From Acidimicrobiales bacterium (GTDB taxonomy: Bacteria; Actinomycetota; Acidimicrobiia; Acidimicrobiales; Acidimicrobilacustridaceae): 45,302 nt of DNA. The translations under genes and the position numbers were made by a program. Below the pieces are notes generated by a model. The model was not told the DNA's origin. It saw nothing but the letters and a program-made list of their open reading frames with translations, and did no database searches. Each line of letters opens with the position of its first letter. Position 1 is the first letter of the stretch. Shown here one piece after another: positions 1-7,934 of this stretch. The stretch covers positions 1-45,302 of the forward strand of contig JALOLF010000018.1 of NCBI GenBank assembly GCA_025456085.1, given 5' to 3'.

Positions 1-1749
1 GTGCCCGCCGGCGCGGTGACGTCGATCGCCGTCTCGCCGTCCTACGCCACGGACCGAACCGTCTGGCTGTCGTCGTGGCACATCGGGGTCTTCCGGTCCG
101 CGGACGGCGGGGCGACCTTCGTCAAGCGCTCGACCAACCTGCTGCCGGATCCCCAGGCCGAGGAGAACGGCGCGCCGGACTTCGGCCGTGTCGTGGTCGG
201 CCGGACCGCAAGTGGCAAGACGGCGTTGTTCGTCGCCGGCTTCCACGGCCTGTACCGGTCGACCAGCGGCGCCGACAGCTGGCGGGAAGTCGAGACGCTG
301 ACAGACCAGATCACCGCGTTCGCCGTGTCGCCCGACTACGCGAACGACGGGACGGTGTTGGCCGGCACGTACGTGAAGGGGGTGTTCGCGTCGCGGGACC
401 GGGGGGCGTCCTGGGCCACTGCCGATGTCGGTCTCGGGTATCTGCCCGGGACGGATTTCGCGCCGCTCCAGCGGGTGCACTGCCTTGTGTACTCACCCGA
501 CGTCGCCCGTGACGGGACCGTCTTCCTGTCGTCGACGGCAGGTGTGTTCGTGTCGACCGATCGGGGCCGCTCCTGGAGCGAGAGCTCGCTCGGCGTCTCG
601 CTGGGGCAGCCACGGTTCACCATCGCCGTGTCGCCGGCGTACGCCTCCGACCGGACGGTGTTCTTGGGTTCGAGCAGCGGCGACGTCTGGCGATCGCAGG
701 CCGGAGGCCTACCCGGCTCGTGGCAACTGCTCGCCTCGACGGGCTCGAAGGTTCGCTCCATCGTGTTCAGCCCGGGGTTCGCGACCGACCGGACGATGTT
801 CCTGGCAGACGTCGGTGGCGTCCGGGTCAGCAGGGACGGCGGAGTGACCTGGACGAGCACCGGACCGACGAGCATCAGCGTGCTCGCCATCTCGCCGAAC
901 CACCAGGTCGACGGCACGCTGTTCGCGGGAACCGAGCGCGGGTTGTTCGTGACCCGCGACCGGGGCGGTTCCTGGACGGAGCTGACTGCGCCGCCGTTGT
1001 CGACCGACTCGTTGGTGGAGGCGGTGGCGGTGTCGCCCGACTACCCGGTCGACGGCACGGTGCTCGTCAGCGTTCGGGGATCCGGGCTGTTCCGCTCGAC
1101 GGACGGAGGCTCCTCCTTCGTGTCGGTCGGATCGTCGCTCGTCGCCGGCAACGTCCAGGTCCAGGACTTCAACGCGCCCACCTCGGCGCCGCTGGTGTTC
1201 TCTCCCGCCTACGCCACGGATCGCACCATCTTCGGGTTCGGCGCCACCGAGGTGGTCCGGTCGACCGACGGAGGGTCCACCTGGTCGGTGCTGCGCCTGC
1301 CGCCGGCGAGCACGCTGCTCCAGGCTCCGGTCATCGCCGCAGCGCCGACCCTGACGCAGGTGGTCGAGGGCGCACCGGGCGCTCGGGGGACGATGCGCAT
1401 CGCCTTCGACCTGTCGCATCCGACCCGGACACAGGTGACGGTCCGTTGGGCGACGTTGGACGTGGCCGGCAGTCCGGCGATCGCCTCGTCGGTGACGGGC
1501 GACTACATCCCGGCTGCCGGGACGCTCGTCTTCCCGCCAGGATCCACCCGCCAGTACGTGGACGTGGTCGTCGCCGGCGACTCGTCGGACGAGCCCGACG
1601 AGCTCGTCGCCGTGTCCACCTCGGGTGCGGCGAACGCCACCATCGGCGGCTTCTACGGTCTCGGATTGGGCCAGATCCTCGACGATGATCCCGGTCCGGT
1701 GACGCCCACCGTCGATCCCGGCACCTCGCCACAGGCAGGCGATCCCTGA
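1..1749 (+). CDS. Beta-propeller repeat protein with C-terminal Calx-beta-like domain (probably 5'-partial)
   Basis: The open frame begins at the first base and ends with TGA at 1747-1749 (582 codons). Eight copies of an S-P-x-x-x-x-D-R/G-T-hydrophobic motif start near residues 12, 110, 165, 211, 257, 298, 345 and 401, most followed by G-V/L-F-x-S-x-D-G/R-G-x-S-W. This is the pattern of BNR/sialidase-like or Ycf48-like propeller blades. Residues about 455-565 look like a Calx-beta module (D-Y-I-P-A-A-G-T-L-x-F and an acidic D-S-S-D-E-P-D-E stretch). The tail is short and Pro/Thr/Asp-rich with no sorting motif. There is no signal peptide at residue 1, so the true start and any export signal probably lie to the left of the window; the GTG at position 1 may be coincidental. 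Likely extracellular, with substrate unknown. Fold assignment is fairly sure, function is not. Confidence 0.7.
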   Translation: MPAGAVTSIAVSPSYATDRTVWLSSWHIGVFRSADGGATFVKRSTNLLPDPQAEENGAPDFGRVVVGRTASGKTALFVAGFHGLYRSTSGADSWREVETLTDQITAFAVSPDYANDGTVLAGTYVKGVFASRDRGASWATADVGLGYLPGTDFAPLQRVHCLVYSPDVARDGTVFLSSTAGVFVSTDRGRSWSESSLGVSLGQPRFTIAVSPAYASDRTVFLGSSSGDVWRSQAGGLPGSWQLLASTGSKVRSIVFSPGFATDRTMFLADVGGVRVSRDGGVTWTSTGPTSISVLAISPNHQVDGTLFAGTERGLFVTRDRGGSWTELTAPPLSTDSLVEAVAVSPDYPVDGTVLVSVRGSGLFRSTDGGSSFVSVGSSLVAGNVQVQDFNAPTSAPLVFSPAYATDRTIFGFGATEVVRSTDGGSTWSVLRLPPASTLLQAPVIAAAPTLTQVVEGAPGARGTMRIAFDLSHPTRTQVTVRWATLDVAGSPAIASSVTGDYIPAAGTLVFPPGSTRQYVDVVVAGDSSDEPDELVAVSTSGAANATIGGFYGLGLGQILDDDPGPVTPTVDPGTSPQAGDP

Positions 1750-1815
1750 CGAGCAGCACCTCGGCGACGGTGCTGGCGCAGCGTCAGCGTGGTGTCCCGT
1801 CATCCATGGCCTGGC

Positions 1816-1821
1816 TAACCT
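1816..1821 (+). promoter_or_regulatory. -10-like TAACCT box before hisS
   Basis: TAACCT fits the actinobacterial -10 form TANNNT and ends 8 nt before the GTG chosen for hisS, so transcription would start at or within a base or two of the start codon. No clear -35 element is visible. Confidence 0.5.
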
Positions 1822-1829
1822 GCCCGACC

Positions 1830-3119
1830 GTGCCCGCAACCGACGACGCGACCGTTGAGCCCGCCCGCGCCCAGGCCTTCAAGGCGCCGATCGGCACCCA
1901 CGACGTGCTGCCGCCCGAGTCGGCCCGGTGGGAGACCCTCGTCGCGGCCTTCGCCACCCACTTCGGGCGCGCCGGCTACGGGTTGGTGCAGCAGCCGATG
2001 TTCGAGGAGATCGGGGTCTTCCGGCGCATGGGCGAGGGCACCGACGTGGTGCGCAAGGAGATGTACGACTTCCTCGACAAGGGGGACCGCCACCTGGCCC
2101 TGCGCCCGGAGGGCACGGCCTCGGTGGTGCGGGCCTTCGTCGAGCACCGGCCGACGCTGCCGTGGAAGGTCTGGTACGCCGCACCCAGCTTCCGCTACGA
2201 GAAGCCCCAGGCGGGCCGCTACCGCCAGCACCACCAGCTCGGCGTCGAGGCGCTGGGCACCGCGGACCCCGATCTCGACGTCGAGGTCATCCGCCTCCTG
2301 GGCGACTTCTACGCCAGCCTCGGCCTGCGCCGGGTGGATCTAGCGGTGAACTCCATGGGCACCCCCGAGGACCGGCGCGCCTACGTGGACACCCTGCGCA
2401 GCTTCCTGGTGGGACGCATCCGGGACCTCGCTCCCGAGGACCAGGAGAAGGTCGAGGCGTTCCCCATGCGGGTGCTGGACTCGAAGCGGGCGGCCACCCG
2501 GGCGGTGGTGGCCGACGCCCCCAGCATCGTGGAACACCTCTCGGCCGGGGCCGCGGCGCACTTCGACCGGGTGCAGGCCGGCCTGCGGGCCCTCGGGGTC
2601 GCCTTCCGGATCGAGCCCCGTCTGGTGCGCGGCCTCGACTACTACACGCACACCACCTTCGAGTTCCAGAGCGAGGCGCTCGACGCCGCCCAGAACACCA
2701 TCGGCGGCGGTGGGCGCTACGACGGTCTCGTGGAGCAGCTCGGCGGTCCACCCACGCCGGGCATCGGGTTCGGATCGGGCATCGAGCGCGTGCTGTTGAC
2801 CTGCGACGCCGAGGGCGTGTTCGGGGCGCCGCAGCGACGGGTGGACGTGTTCGTCGTCGACCTCGTGGGGGGAGACGCGGCCCGAGACCTCACGGCGCTG
2901 CTGCAGCGCAGCGGCGTCTCCGTCGATCGTGCCTGGGACGGCCGGTCCCTGAAGGCGCAGATGAAGGCCGCCGACCGCTCCGGTGCGGCGTGGGCCCTCA
3001 TCGTGGGTGAGGACGAGCAGGTCGCCGGCGTGGTGACCGTGCGTGACCTGCGCGGCGGGACCGGCCAGCATCCCGTGGCCCGCGACGAGGTGCTGGCCCA
3101 CCTGCGGGCACGGATCTGA
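1830..3119 (+). CDS. hisS: Histidyl-tRNA synthetase
   Basis: Class II aminoacyl-tRNA synthetase that charges tRNA-His in the cytosol. With GTG 1830 the protein is 429 residues, a normal HisRS length. Visible features are L-R-P-E-G-T (91-96), the motif 2 loop with R-Y-E-K-P-Q-A-G-R (122-130), the histidine-specific G-L-D-Y-Y-T block (about residues 267-272), motif 3 G-F-G-S-G-I-E-R (near 312-320), and a C-terminal anticodon-binding domain. In-frame upstream starts exist at GTG 1770 and ATG 1806, but they add non-conserved residues. The TAACCT box just upstream makes 1830 the best start. aspS follows 32 nt downstream, the usual hisS-aspS pair. Confidence 0.95.
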   Translation: MPATDDATVEPARAQAFKAPIGTHDVLPPESARWETLVAAFATHFGRAGYGLVQQPMFEEIGVFRRMGEGTDVVRKEMYDFLDKGDRHLALRPEGTASVVRAFVEHRPTLPWKVWYAAPSFRYEKPQAGRYRQHHQLGVEALGTADPDLDVEVIRLLGDFYASLGLRRVDLAVNSMGTPEDRRAYVDTLRSFLVGRIRDLAPEDQEKVEAFPMRVLDSKRAATRAVVADAPSIVEHLSAGAAAHFDRVQAGLRALGVAFRIEPRLVRGLDYYTHTTFEFQSEALDAAQNTIGGGGRYDGLVEQLGGPPTPGIGFGSGIERVLLTCDAEGVFGAPQRRVDVFVVDLVGGDAARDLTALLQRSGVSVDRAWDGRSLKAQMKAADRSGAAWALIVGEDEQVAGVVTVRDLRGGTGQHPVARDEVLAHLRARI

Positions 3120-3151
3120 CGCCGACGAAGCCCGAATGGAAGGATCCCACG

Positions 3152-4924
3152 GTGAGCGACCCCGAGACCCCTGACCACCCGGCCCCCGAGCTGCCGCTGC
3201 GCAGCGACCACTGCGGCACCCTGCGGGCCGAGCACGTCGGTCGGCGCGTGGCGCTGTGCGGTTGGGTGCACCGGCGCCGCGAGCACGGCGAGTTCCTCGC
3301 CTTCGTCGACCTGCGCGACCACACCGGCCTGGTGCAGTGCGTGGTCGACGGGGCGGAGGACCTGCGCTCGGAGTACGTCGTACGCATCGTGGGCACGGTG
3401 CGTCGGCGCCTCGAGGGCACCGAGAACCCGAACCTGGCCACGGGCGACATCGAGGTGGGGGAGTGCGAGGTCGAGATCCTCTCGGTCGCCGAACCGCCGC
3501 CGTTCCAGATCGAGGGCCGCGTCGAGGTCGACGAGACCATCCGCCTGCGCCACCGCTACCTCGACCTGCGTTCGGAGCGCATGCAACGCAACCTGCGCAC
3601 TCGGGCCCGGGTCAACAGCGCCATCCGCGGTGCCATGGAAGCCCAGGGCTTCGTCGAGGTGGAGACCCCGCTGTTGATCGCCTCCACACCGGAAGGGGCG
3701 AGGGACTTCGTGGTCCCGTCGCGGATGCTGCCCGGGAACTTCTACGCGCTGCCGCAGAGCCCGCAGCTGTTCAAGCAGCTGTGCATGGTGGGGGGAGTCG
3801 ACCGCTACTACCAGATCGCCCGTTGTCTGCGCGACGAGGACCTGCGCGCCGATCGGCAGTTCGAGTTCACCCAGCTCGACGCCGAAGCCAGCTTCGTCAC
3901 GCAGGACGACGTGCTGGCCTTCATCTCCGAGGCGGTGGCGGCGGCGGCCGAGGCCGTCACCGGTGAGCGGCCCTCGGCGTTCCCCCGCATGACCTGGCTC
4001 GAGGCGATGGAGCGCTACGGCTCCGACAAGCCCGACGTGCGCTTCGGCATGGAGCTGGTCGAGCTGACCCCCTTGTTCGCGCAGACCGGCTTCAACGCCT
4101 TCAAGGCGTCGTGCGTGAAGGGCATCCGTGTGCCCGGCGCCGCCACGATGACCCGCAACCAGCTCGACGGGCTCACCGACGACGCCAAGCGCTTCGGTGC
4201 CAAGGGCCTGGTGTGGATGAAGGTCGAGGGCGACGGCACGCTGGCCTCGCCGGTGGCGAAGTTCCTGTCCGAGGACGAGCTGGGCGGTCTGCGTTCCTCG
4301 CTGGGCGCCGAGGCGGGCGATCTGGTGCTGATCGTGGCCGACGAGCGGCCCCGGGTCCGCCACGTGCTGGGCCTGCTGCGCCTCAGGTTGGGCCGGCCAC
4401 CGGTCACCGAGGGCGGGCTGCACTTCCTGTGGGTGGTCGACTTCCCGCTGTTCGAAGGGCTCGACGACGACGGCTCGCCCGTCCCCGCTCATCACCCCTT
4501 CACCATGCCCCACGACGAGGACGTGCACCTGCTCGACGGCTCGCCCGACGACCTGCTGCGGGTGCGGTCCCAGGCCTACGACCTGGTGCTGAACGGCTGG
4601 GAGCTGGGTTCGGGCAGCGTGCGGATCCATCGCTCCGACATCCAGGAGCGCATCTTCGACCTGCTCGGCATCTCCCGGGAGGAGGCCCGCCACAAGTTCG
4701 GGTTCCTGCTCGACGCCTTCCGCTTCGGGGCCCCACCGCACGCCGGCTTCGCCTTCGGCATCGACCGCCTCGTGGCGCTGCTCTGCGGCGAGGAGAACAT
4801 CCGCGAGGTCATCGCCTTCCCCAAGACGCAGTCCGGATCCGACCCGCTCACGCAGTCGCCGACGCCGATCGCCCCGTCGCACCTCGAGGAGCTGGGCCTG
4901 CGTCTGCTGCCCCCGAAGACCTGA
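3152..4924 (+). CDS. aspS: Aspartyl-tRNA synthetase (bacterial type, probably non-discriminating)
   Basis: Charges tRNA-Asp. The 590 residues fit the bacterial AspRS layout: an N-terminal OB-fold anticodon domain (G-W-V-H-R-R-R-E-H-G, residues 37-46), a class II core with motif 2 around residues 224-245 (R-C-L-R-D-E-D), a bacterial GAD insertion around 320-430, and motif 3 G-F-A-F-G-I-D-R near 532. GTG 3152 is preceded by a GGAAGGA-type ribosome-binding site at 3138-3144. His45 in the anticodon loop matches the residue that, in characterised bacterial enzymes, goes with non-discriminating AspRS that also aspartylates tRNA-Asn; this is inference from one position. It converges on the minus-strand gene ending at 4959. 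Confidence 0.96.
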   Translation: MSDPETPDHPAPELPLRSDHCGTLRAEHVGRRVALCGWVHRRREHGEFLAFVDLRDHTGLVQCVVDGAEDLRSEYVVRIVGTVRRRLEGTENPNLATGDIEVGECEVEILSVAEPPPFQIEGRVEVDETIRLRHRYLDLRSERMQRNLRTRARVNSAIRGAMEAQGFVEVETPLLIASTPEGARDFVVPSRMLPGNFYALPQSPQLFKQLCMVGGVDRYYQIARCLRDEDLRADRQFEFTQLDAEASFVTQDDVLAFISEAVAAAAEAVTGERPSAFPRMTWLEAMERYGSDKPDVRFGMELVELTPLFAQTGFNAFKASCVKGIRVPGAATMTRNQLDGLTDDAKRFGAKGLVWMKVEGDGTLASPVAKFLSEDELGGLRSSLGAEAGDLVLIVADERPRVRHVLGLLRLRLGRPPVTEGGLHFLWVVDFPLFEGLDDDGSPVPAHHPFTMPHDEDVHLLDGSPDDLLRVRSQAYDLVLNGWELGSGSVRIHRSDIQERIFDLLGISREEARHKFGFLLDAFRFGAPPHAGFAFGIDRLVALLCGEENIREVIAFPKTQSGSDPLTQSPTPIAPSHLEELGLRLLPPKT

Positions 4925-4933
4925 GCGTCGACG

Positions 4934-4952
4934 CGTCGCGCCCGGCGCGACG
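4934..4952. terminator. GC hairpin between convergent aspS and the minus-strand hypothetical
   Basis: CGTCGCGC (4934-4941) pairs with GCGCGACG (4945-4952) around a 3-nt loop, an 8-bp perfect stem lying 10 nt after the aspS stop and 7 nt after the stop of the opposing gene. No T-tract follows on either strand, so it would be a non-canonical, possibly bidirectional terminator. Confidence 0.45.
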
Positions 4953-4958
4953 GAGGTG

Positions 4959-5624
4959 TCAGACCCAGAGCTCGACGACGACGTCGCCCGATCGGGCGAG
5001 GGGGAACGCCCGCTCGGCACCGTTCACGGCCTGATCGGGCTGGGGGTGCAACAACACGTGCACGGTGGTGGTGCCCCGGACGGCCTCCACCTGCGCCTCG
5101 CCCACGGAGCGCAACGAGAAGCCGAGCCGCTCCAGCTCGTCGCCCAGGGCGGCCCCGACCTCGGCGGGGGCCACTCCCGACGTCGAGAAGGCGACACGGC
5201 GGGGGTCGAGGTGGTCGGCGTCGCCCACGAGGGGTACGAGCCCGGCCGGCATGGCGATGCCCTCGAGGGCCCGGGCCACCGTCGTGTCGGCGCTCGGCCC
5301 GGGCGGAGGCGGTGGCGCCGCCGCTCCGGCGAAGAGCCCCGAGCGGCCCTCGGTCGGCGGAGGCGGTGCGCCCGTCGCCGGTCTCGGCGCGGCACGGGTG
5401 GCGAGCTCGTCCTCGATGACCTGGCGGACGAGCGCCCCCTCGGCAGTTGAGGACGGGGCCGCCGCGGCCGCCGGTGTCGCCGGCAGGGTCGTCGTCGGCT
5501 CGGCGCTCGCCGGCGACGCGCTGCGGGCACCACCGCCGGAGAAGCGGCGCACCAGGCGGTAGCCGTAGATGCTGAGCGAGACCGCCAGCCACAACCAGAA
5601 CAGGAGGCGCAGCACGTCACCCAC
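4959..5624 (-). CDS. Hypothetical membrane-anchored protein
   Basis: 221 residues from GTG at 5624; the in-frame GTG at 5615 is an alternative. One N-terminal transmembrane segment (about residues 6-24, L-F-W-L-W-L-A-V-S-L) is followed by basic residues, then a Pro/Ala/Thr-rich linker to about residue 115, then a compact domain of about 105 residues. That domain contains a mix of acidic turns and beta-like strands (V-E-A-V-R-G-T-T-T-V-H-V). I do not recognise a family. The layout suggests a small domain tethered to the membrane by a flexible arm. It is divergent from rarA (78-nt gap) and convergent with aspS. Base composition is like its neighbours, with no sign of recent transfer. Confidence 0.75.
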   Translation of the reverse strand: MGDVLRLLFWLWLAVSLSIYGYRLVRRFSGGGARSASPASAEPTTTLPATPAAAAAPSSTAEGALVRQVIEDELATRAAPRPATGAPPPPTEGRSGLFAGAAAPPPPPGPSADTTVARALEGIAMPAGLVPLVGDADHLDPRRVAFSTSGVAPAEVGAALGDELERLGFSLRSVGEAQVEAVRGTTTVHVLLHPQPDQAVNGAERAFPLARSGDVVVELWV

Positions 5625-5690
5625 GTGGCCAATCGTGGCACAACCGACCACCCCCGGGCGGGAGCCGGCCCGACGCCGGCCGACGACCGA

Positions 5691-5696
5691 TAGCCT
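5691..5696 (+). promoter_or_regulatory. -10-like TAGCCT box before rarA
   Basis: TAGCCT ends exactly 6 nt before the rarA GTG at 5703, the spacing expected if the first transcribed base is the start codon itself. No Shine-Dalgarno sequence lies in between. Confidence 0.55.
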
Positions 5697-5702
5697 CCCG
5701 CC

Positions 5703-7058
5703 GTGCCCGACGACCTGTTCAGCGCCGCCGCCGAGCAGCACCTGGCCCGACAGGCCCCCCTGGCGGCACGGATGCGGCCCACCCGCCTCGACGACGTGGT
5801 GGGTCAGGCCCACCTGCTCGGCCCGGGCCGGCCGCTGCGGGCCCTGATCGAGGAGGACCGGCTCAGCTCGGTCATCCTCTGGGGACCACCGGGGACGGGC
5901 AAGACCTCCGTCGCCCAGCTCATCGCCACCACGACGGCCAAGGCCTTCGTGCAGCTCTCCGCCGTGACCGCCACCGTCAAGGACGTGCGGGAGGTCATCG
6001 CCGGGGCCCACCAGCGCCTCGGTGAGCGGGGTCGGGGCACCATCCTGTTCCTCGACGAGGTCCACCGCTTCAACAAGGCCCAGCAGGACGCGCTGCTCCC
6101 CGCGGTGGAGAGCGGGCTGCTGGTGCTCGTCGGCGCCACCACCGAGAACCCCTTCTTCGAGGTGAACCCGCCGCTGCTGTCCCGCTCCACCCTGTTCCGG
6201 CTCGAACCCCTGGGACCCGCCGAGATCCGCGCCCTGCTCGAACGCGGCCTGGCCGTCGAAGGGGCCGTCGCCGACGACGAGGCGCTGGCCCTGCTGGCCG
6301 ACCGGGTCGCGGGCGACGGCCGCCACGCCCTGACCAGCCTCGAGGTGGCCGTTGCGCTGGCCGCGGCCCGCCGCGACCGCGAGGAGCTTACGGACCCCGC
6401 CGCAGCGACGCCCCGGGTGACGGTGACCGACGCCGAAGCGGCACTGGGCACCAAGGCCATCCGCTACGGCCGCGACGAGCACTACGACGTGGTCTCCGCG
6501 TTCATCAAGTCCATCCGGGGCTCGGACCCCGACGCCGCCCTCTACTGGTTGGCGCGCATGCTCGAGGCGGGCGAGGACGCCCGGTTCGTGGCCCGGCGGC
6601 TGGTGATCCTGGCCTCCGAGGACGTCGGCATGGCCGACCCGACGAGCCTGCTCGTGGCCGACGCAGCCGCCCGGGCGGTGGAGTTCGTGGGCCTGCCGGA
6701 GGCGCAGCTCAACCTGGCCCACGCCGTCGTGCACCTCGCCACGGCACCCAAGTCGAACCGGGTCACCGTGGCGCTCGGCCGGGCCCGCTCCGACGTGCGC
6801 GACCACCCCGGCGACGAGGTGCCGCTGCACCTGCGCGACGCCCACTACCGGGGCGCACGATCCCTCGGGCACGGTGTCGGCTACGACTACCCTCACGACC
6901 ACGCCGACGGGTGGGTCGCCCAACAGCACCGTCCGGCGGAGCTGGAGCAGCACGTGTACTACGAACCCTCCGACCACGGGCGCGAGGCCCGCCTGCGCGA
7001 CGACCTCGAGCGCCGTCGGGCCGCGGCTCGACGAACCCGCCCGCCGGAGACGCGGTGA
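5703..7058 (+). CDS. rarA: Replication-associated recombination protein A (AAA+ ATPase, MgsA/WRNIP1 family)
   Basis: AAA+ ATPase acting on stalled replication forks. The 451 residues begin with the R-P-T-R-L-D-D-V-V-G-Q box typical of clamp-loader-like AAA+ proteins (25-35). Next come Walker A G-P-P-G-T-G-K-T (61-68), Walker B with F-L-D-E-V-H-R-F-N-K (about 115-125), and the C-terminal tetramerisation region with Y-D-V-V-S-A-F-I-K-S-I-R-G-S-D-P, characteristic of this subfamily. GTG 5703 is decided by the adjacent -10 box. Its stop overlaps the next start by 4 nt (GTGA), so rarA and the two small membrane-protein genes downstream form one unit leading to alaS. Confidence 0.95.
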   Translation: MPDDLFSAAAEQHLARQAPLAARMRPTRLDDVVGQAHLLGPGRPLRALIEEDRLSSVILWGPPGTGKTSVAQLIATTTAKAFVQLSAVTATVKDVREVIAGAHQRLGERGRGTILFLDEVHRFNKAQQDALLPAVESGLLVLVGATTENPFFEVNPPLLSRSTLFRLEPLGPAEIRALLERGLAVEGAVADDEALALLADRVAGDGRHALTSLEVAVALAAARRDREELTDPAAATPRVTVTDAEAALGTKAIRYGRDEHYDVVSAFIKSIRGSDPDAALYWLARMLEAGEDARFVARRLVILASEDVGMADPTSLLVADAAARAVEFVGLPEAQLNLAHAVVHLATAPKSNRVTVALGRARSDVRDHPGDEVPLHLRDAHYRGARSLGHGVGYDYPHDHADGWVAQQHRPAELEQHVYYEPSDHGREARLRDDLERRRAAARRTRPPETR

Positions 7059-7519
7059 GCGCGGGCGACCTCGCTGCGGTCGTGGTCACGGTCGTGGCGC
7101 TGCTGGCGCTGGTGGCCCTGCTCGTCGCCGTGCAGTCGCTGGTCTCGGCGACCCGGCAGCTGCGGGCCACCCTGGAGCAGCTCCGGGGCGAGGTGGTGCC
7201 CGCCGTCGAGGAGCTCCGGGGTACGGTCGAACAGGCCGGCAACGAGGTGGAGCGGGTGGAGGACCTGCTCGACGCGGCCGAGACGATCTCCGCCACCGTC
7301 GAGTCCGCGTCCCGCCTGGGCTACGTGGCCTTCTCCCGGCCGCTCATCAGCGTCGTCGCGCTCCTGCAGGGGATCGGACGGGGGTTGCGACGCCTGGCGG
7401 GTGCCCCGTGGCGCGCCCGCCGTCCGTCCTCGGCGCGCCGCGTCGCCGGGGCCGCCGCCGCGGGTGGCGCCGTGGCATCGAGGAGCCGGTCGGCCCGCAG
7501 TGGCCGCCGCGCCGCCTGA
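7055..7519 (+). CDS. DUF948-like membrane protein with coiled-coil segment
   Basis: 154 residues from GTG 7055, overlapping the rarA stop (GTGA) with a GGAGA ribosome-binding site at 7046-7050. A single transmembrane helix (about residues 6-28, all small/hydrophobic) is followed by a heptad-like stretch (about 30-85: repeated L-R, V-E and E-R-V-E-D-L-L-D). A hydrophobic G-Y-V-A-F-S-R-P-L-I patch and a basic Arg/Ser/Ala-rich tail end the protein. This matches the DUF948 family found next to alaS in actinobacteria, whose function is unknown. A chemoreceptor-like dimerising helix is suggested by the pattern only. Confidence 0.8.
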   Translation: MSAGDLAAVVVTVVALLALVALLVAVQSLVSATRQLRATLEQLRGEVVPAVEELRGTVEQAGNEVERVEDLLDAAETISATVESASRLGYVAFSRPLISVVALLQGIGRGLRRLAGAPWRARRPSSARRVAGAAAAGGAVASRSRSARSGRRAA

Positions 7520-7543
7520 GCGGCCGGTCGGGAAGGGGAACGA

Positions 7544-7927
7544 GTGTTCAAACGGGTGACGTGGTTCTCGATGGGTGCGGCGTCGGGGTTCGGTGTCGCT
7601 GTCTACGGCTATGTGCGCCTGCGCGAGGCGACCCGGGTCCGCCCCGAGCAGGTGGCCGACTCGATGGTGGGTGCCGCCCGCTCCGTGGGCGGCGCGCTGC
7701 GCGACGCCTACGACGAGGGTCGCGACGCCATGCGGGCCACCCAGGCCTCCCTCGAGGCCGGTTGGGCGCCGCGAGCGGTCCGCGGGTCGCCCCCACGGCC
7801 GTCGCCGTCGCCGGCGCCGCGGTCCCCCGAGCCGGAGCCGCCACGAGCACATCGTCGGGCCGAGCGTCCCCCGGGGCACCGTCGTCGGCCATCCGGGTCG
7901 GCCGGCGGGCGATTCTCAGTAGGCTGA
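7544..7927 (+). CDS. Small membrane protein (DUF6167-like) upstream of alaS
   Basis: 127 residues from GTG 7544 with a strong GGAAGGGGA ribosome-binding site at 7531-7539. It begins M-F-K-R-V-T-W-F and has a short glycine-rich transmembrane segment (about residues 5-25). A helical amphipathic stretch follows (R-P-E-Q-V-A-D-S-M-V-G-A-A-R), then a Pro/Arg/Ser-rich low-complexity tail. The N-terminus and the position between the DUF948 gene and alaS match the actinobacterial DUF6167 family of unknown function. The 3' end of the gene overlaps the TAGGCT promoter box of alaS. Confidence 0.7.
   Translation: MFKRVTWFSMGAASGFGVAVYGYVRLREATRVRPEQVADSMVGAARSVGGALRDAYDEGRDAMRATQASLEAGWAPRAVRGSPPRPSPSPAPRSPEPEPPRAHRRAERPPGHRRRPSGSAGGRFSVG
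7920..7925 (+). promoter_or_regulatory. -10-like TAGGCT box before alaS
   Basis: TAGGCT ends 9 nt before the alaS ATG at 7935 and overlaps the last codons of the preceding small gene. The transcript would carry a leader of only about 2-3 nt or none. Confidence 0.5.
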
Positions 7928-7934
7928 GGCGGCC

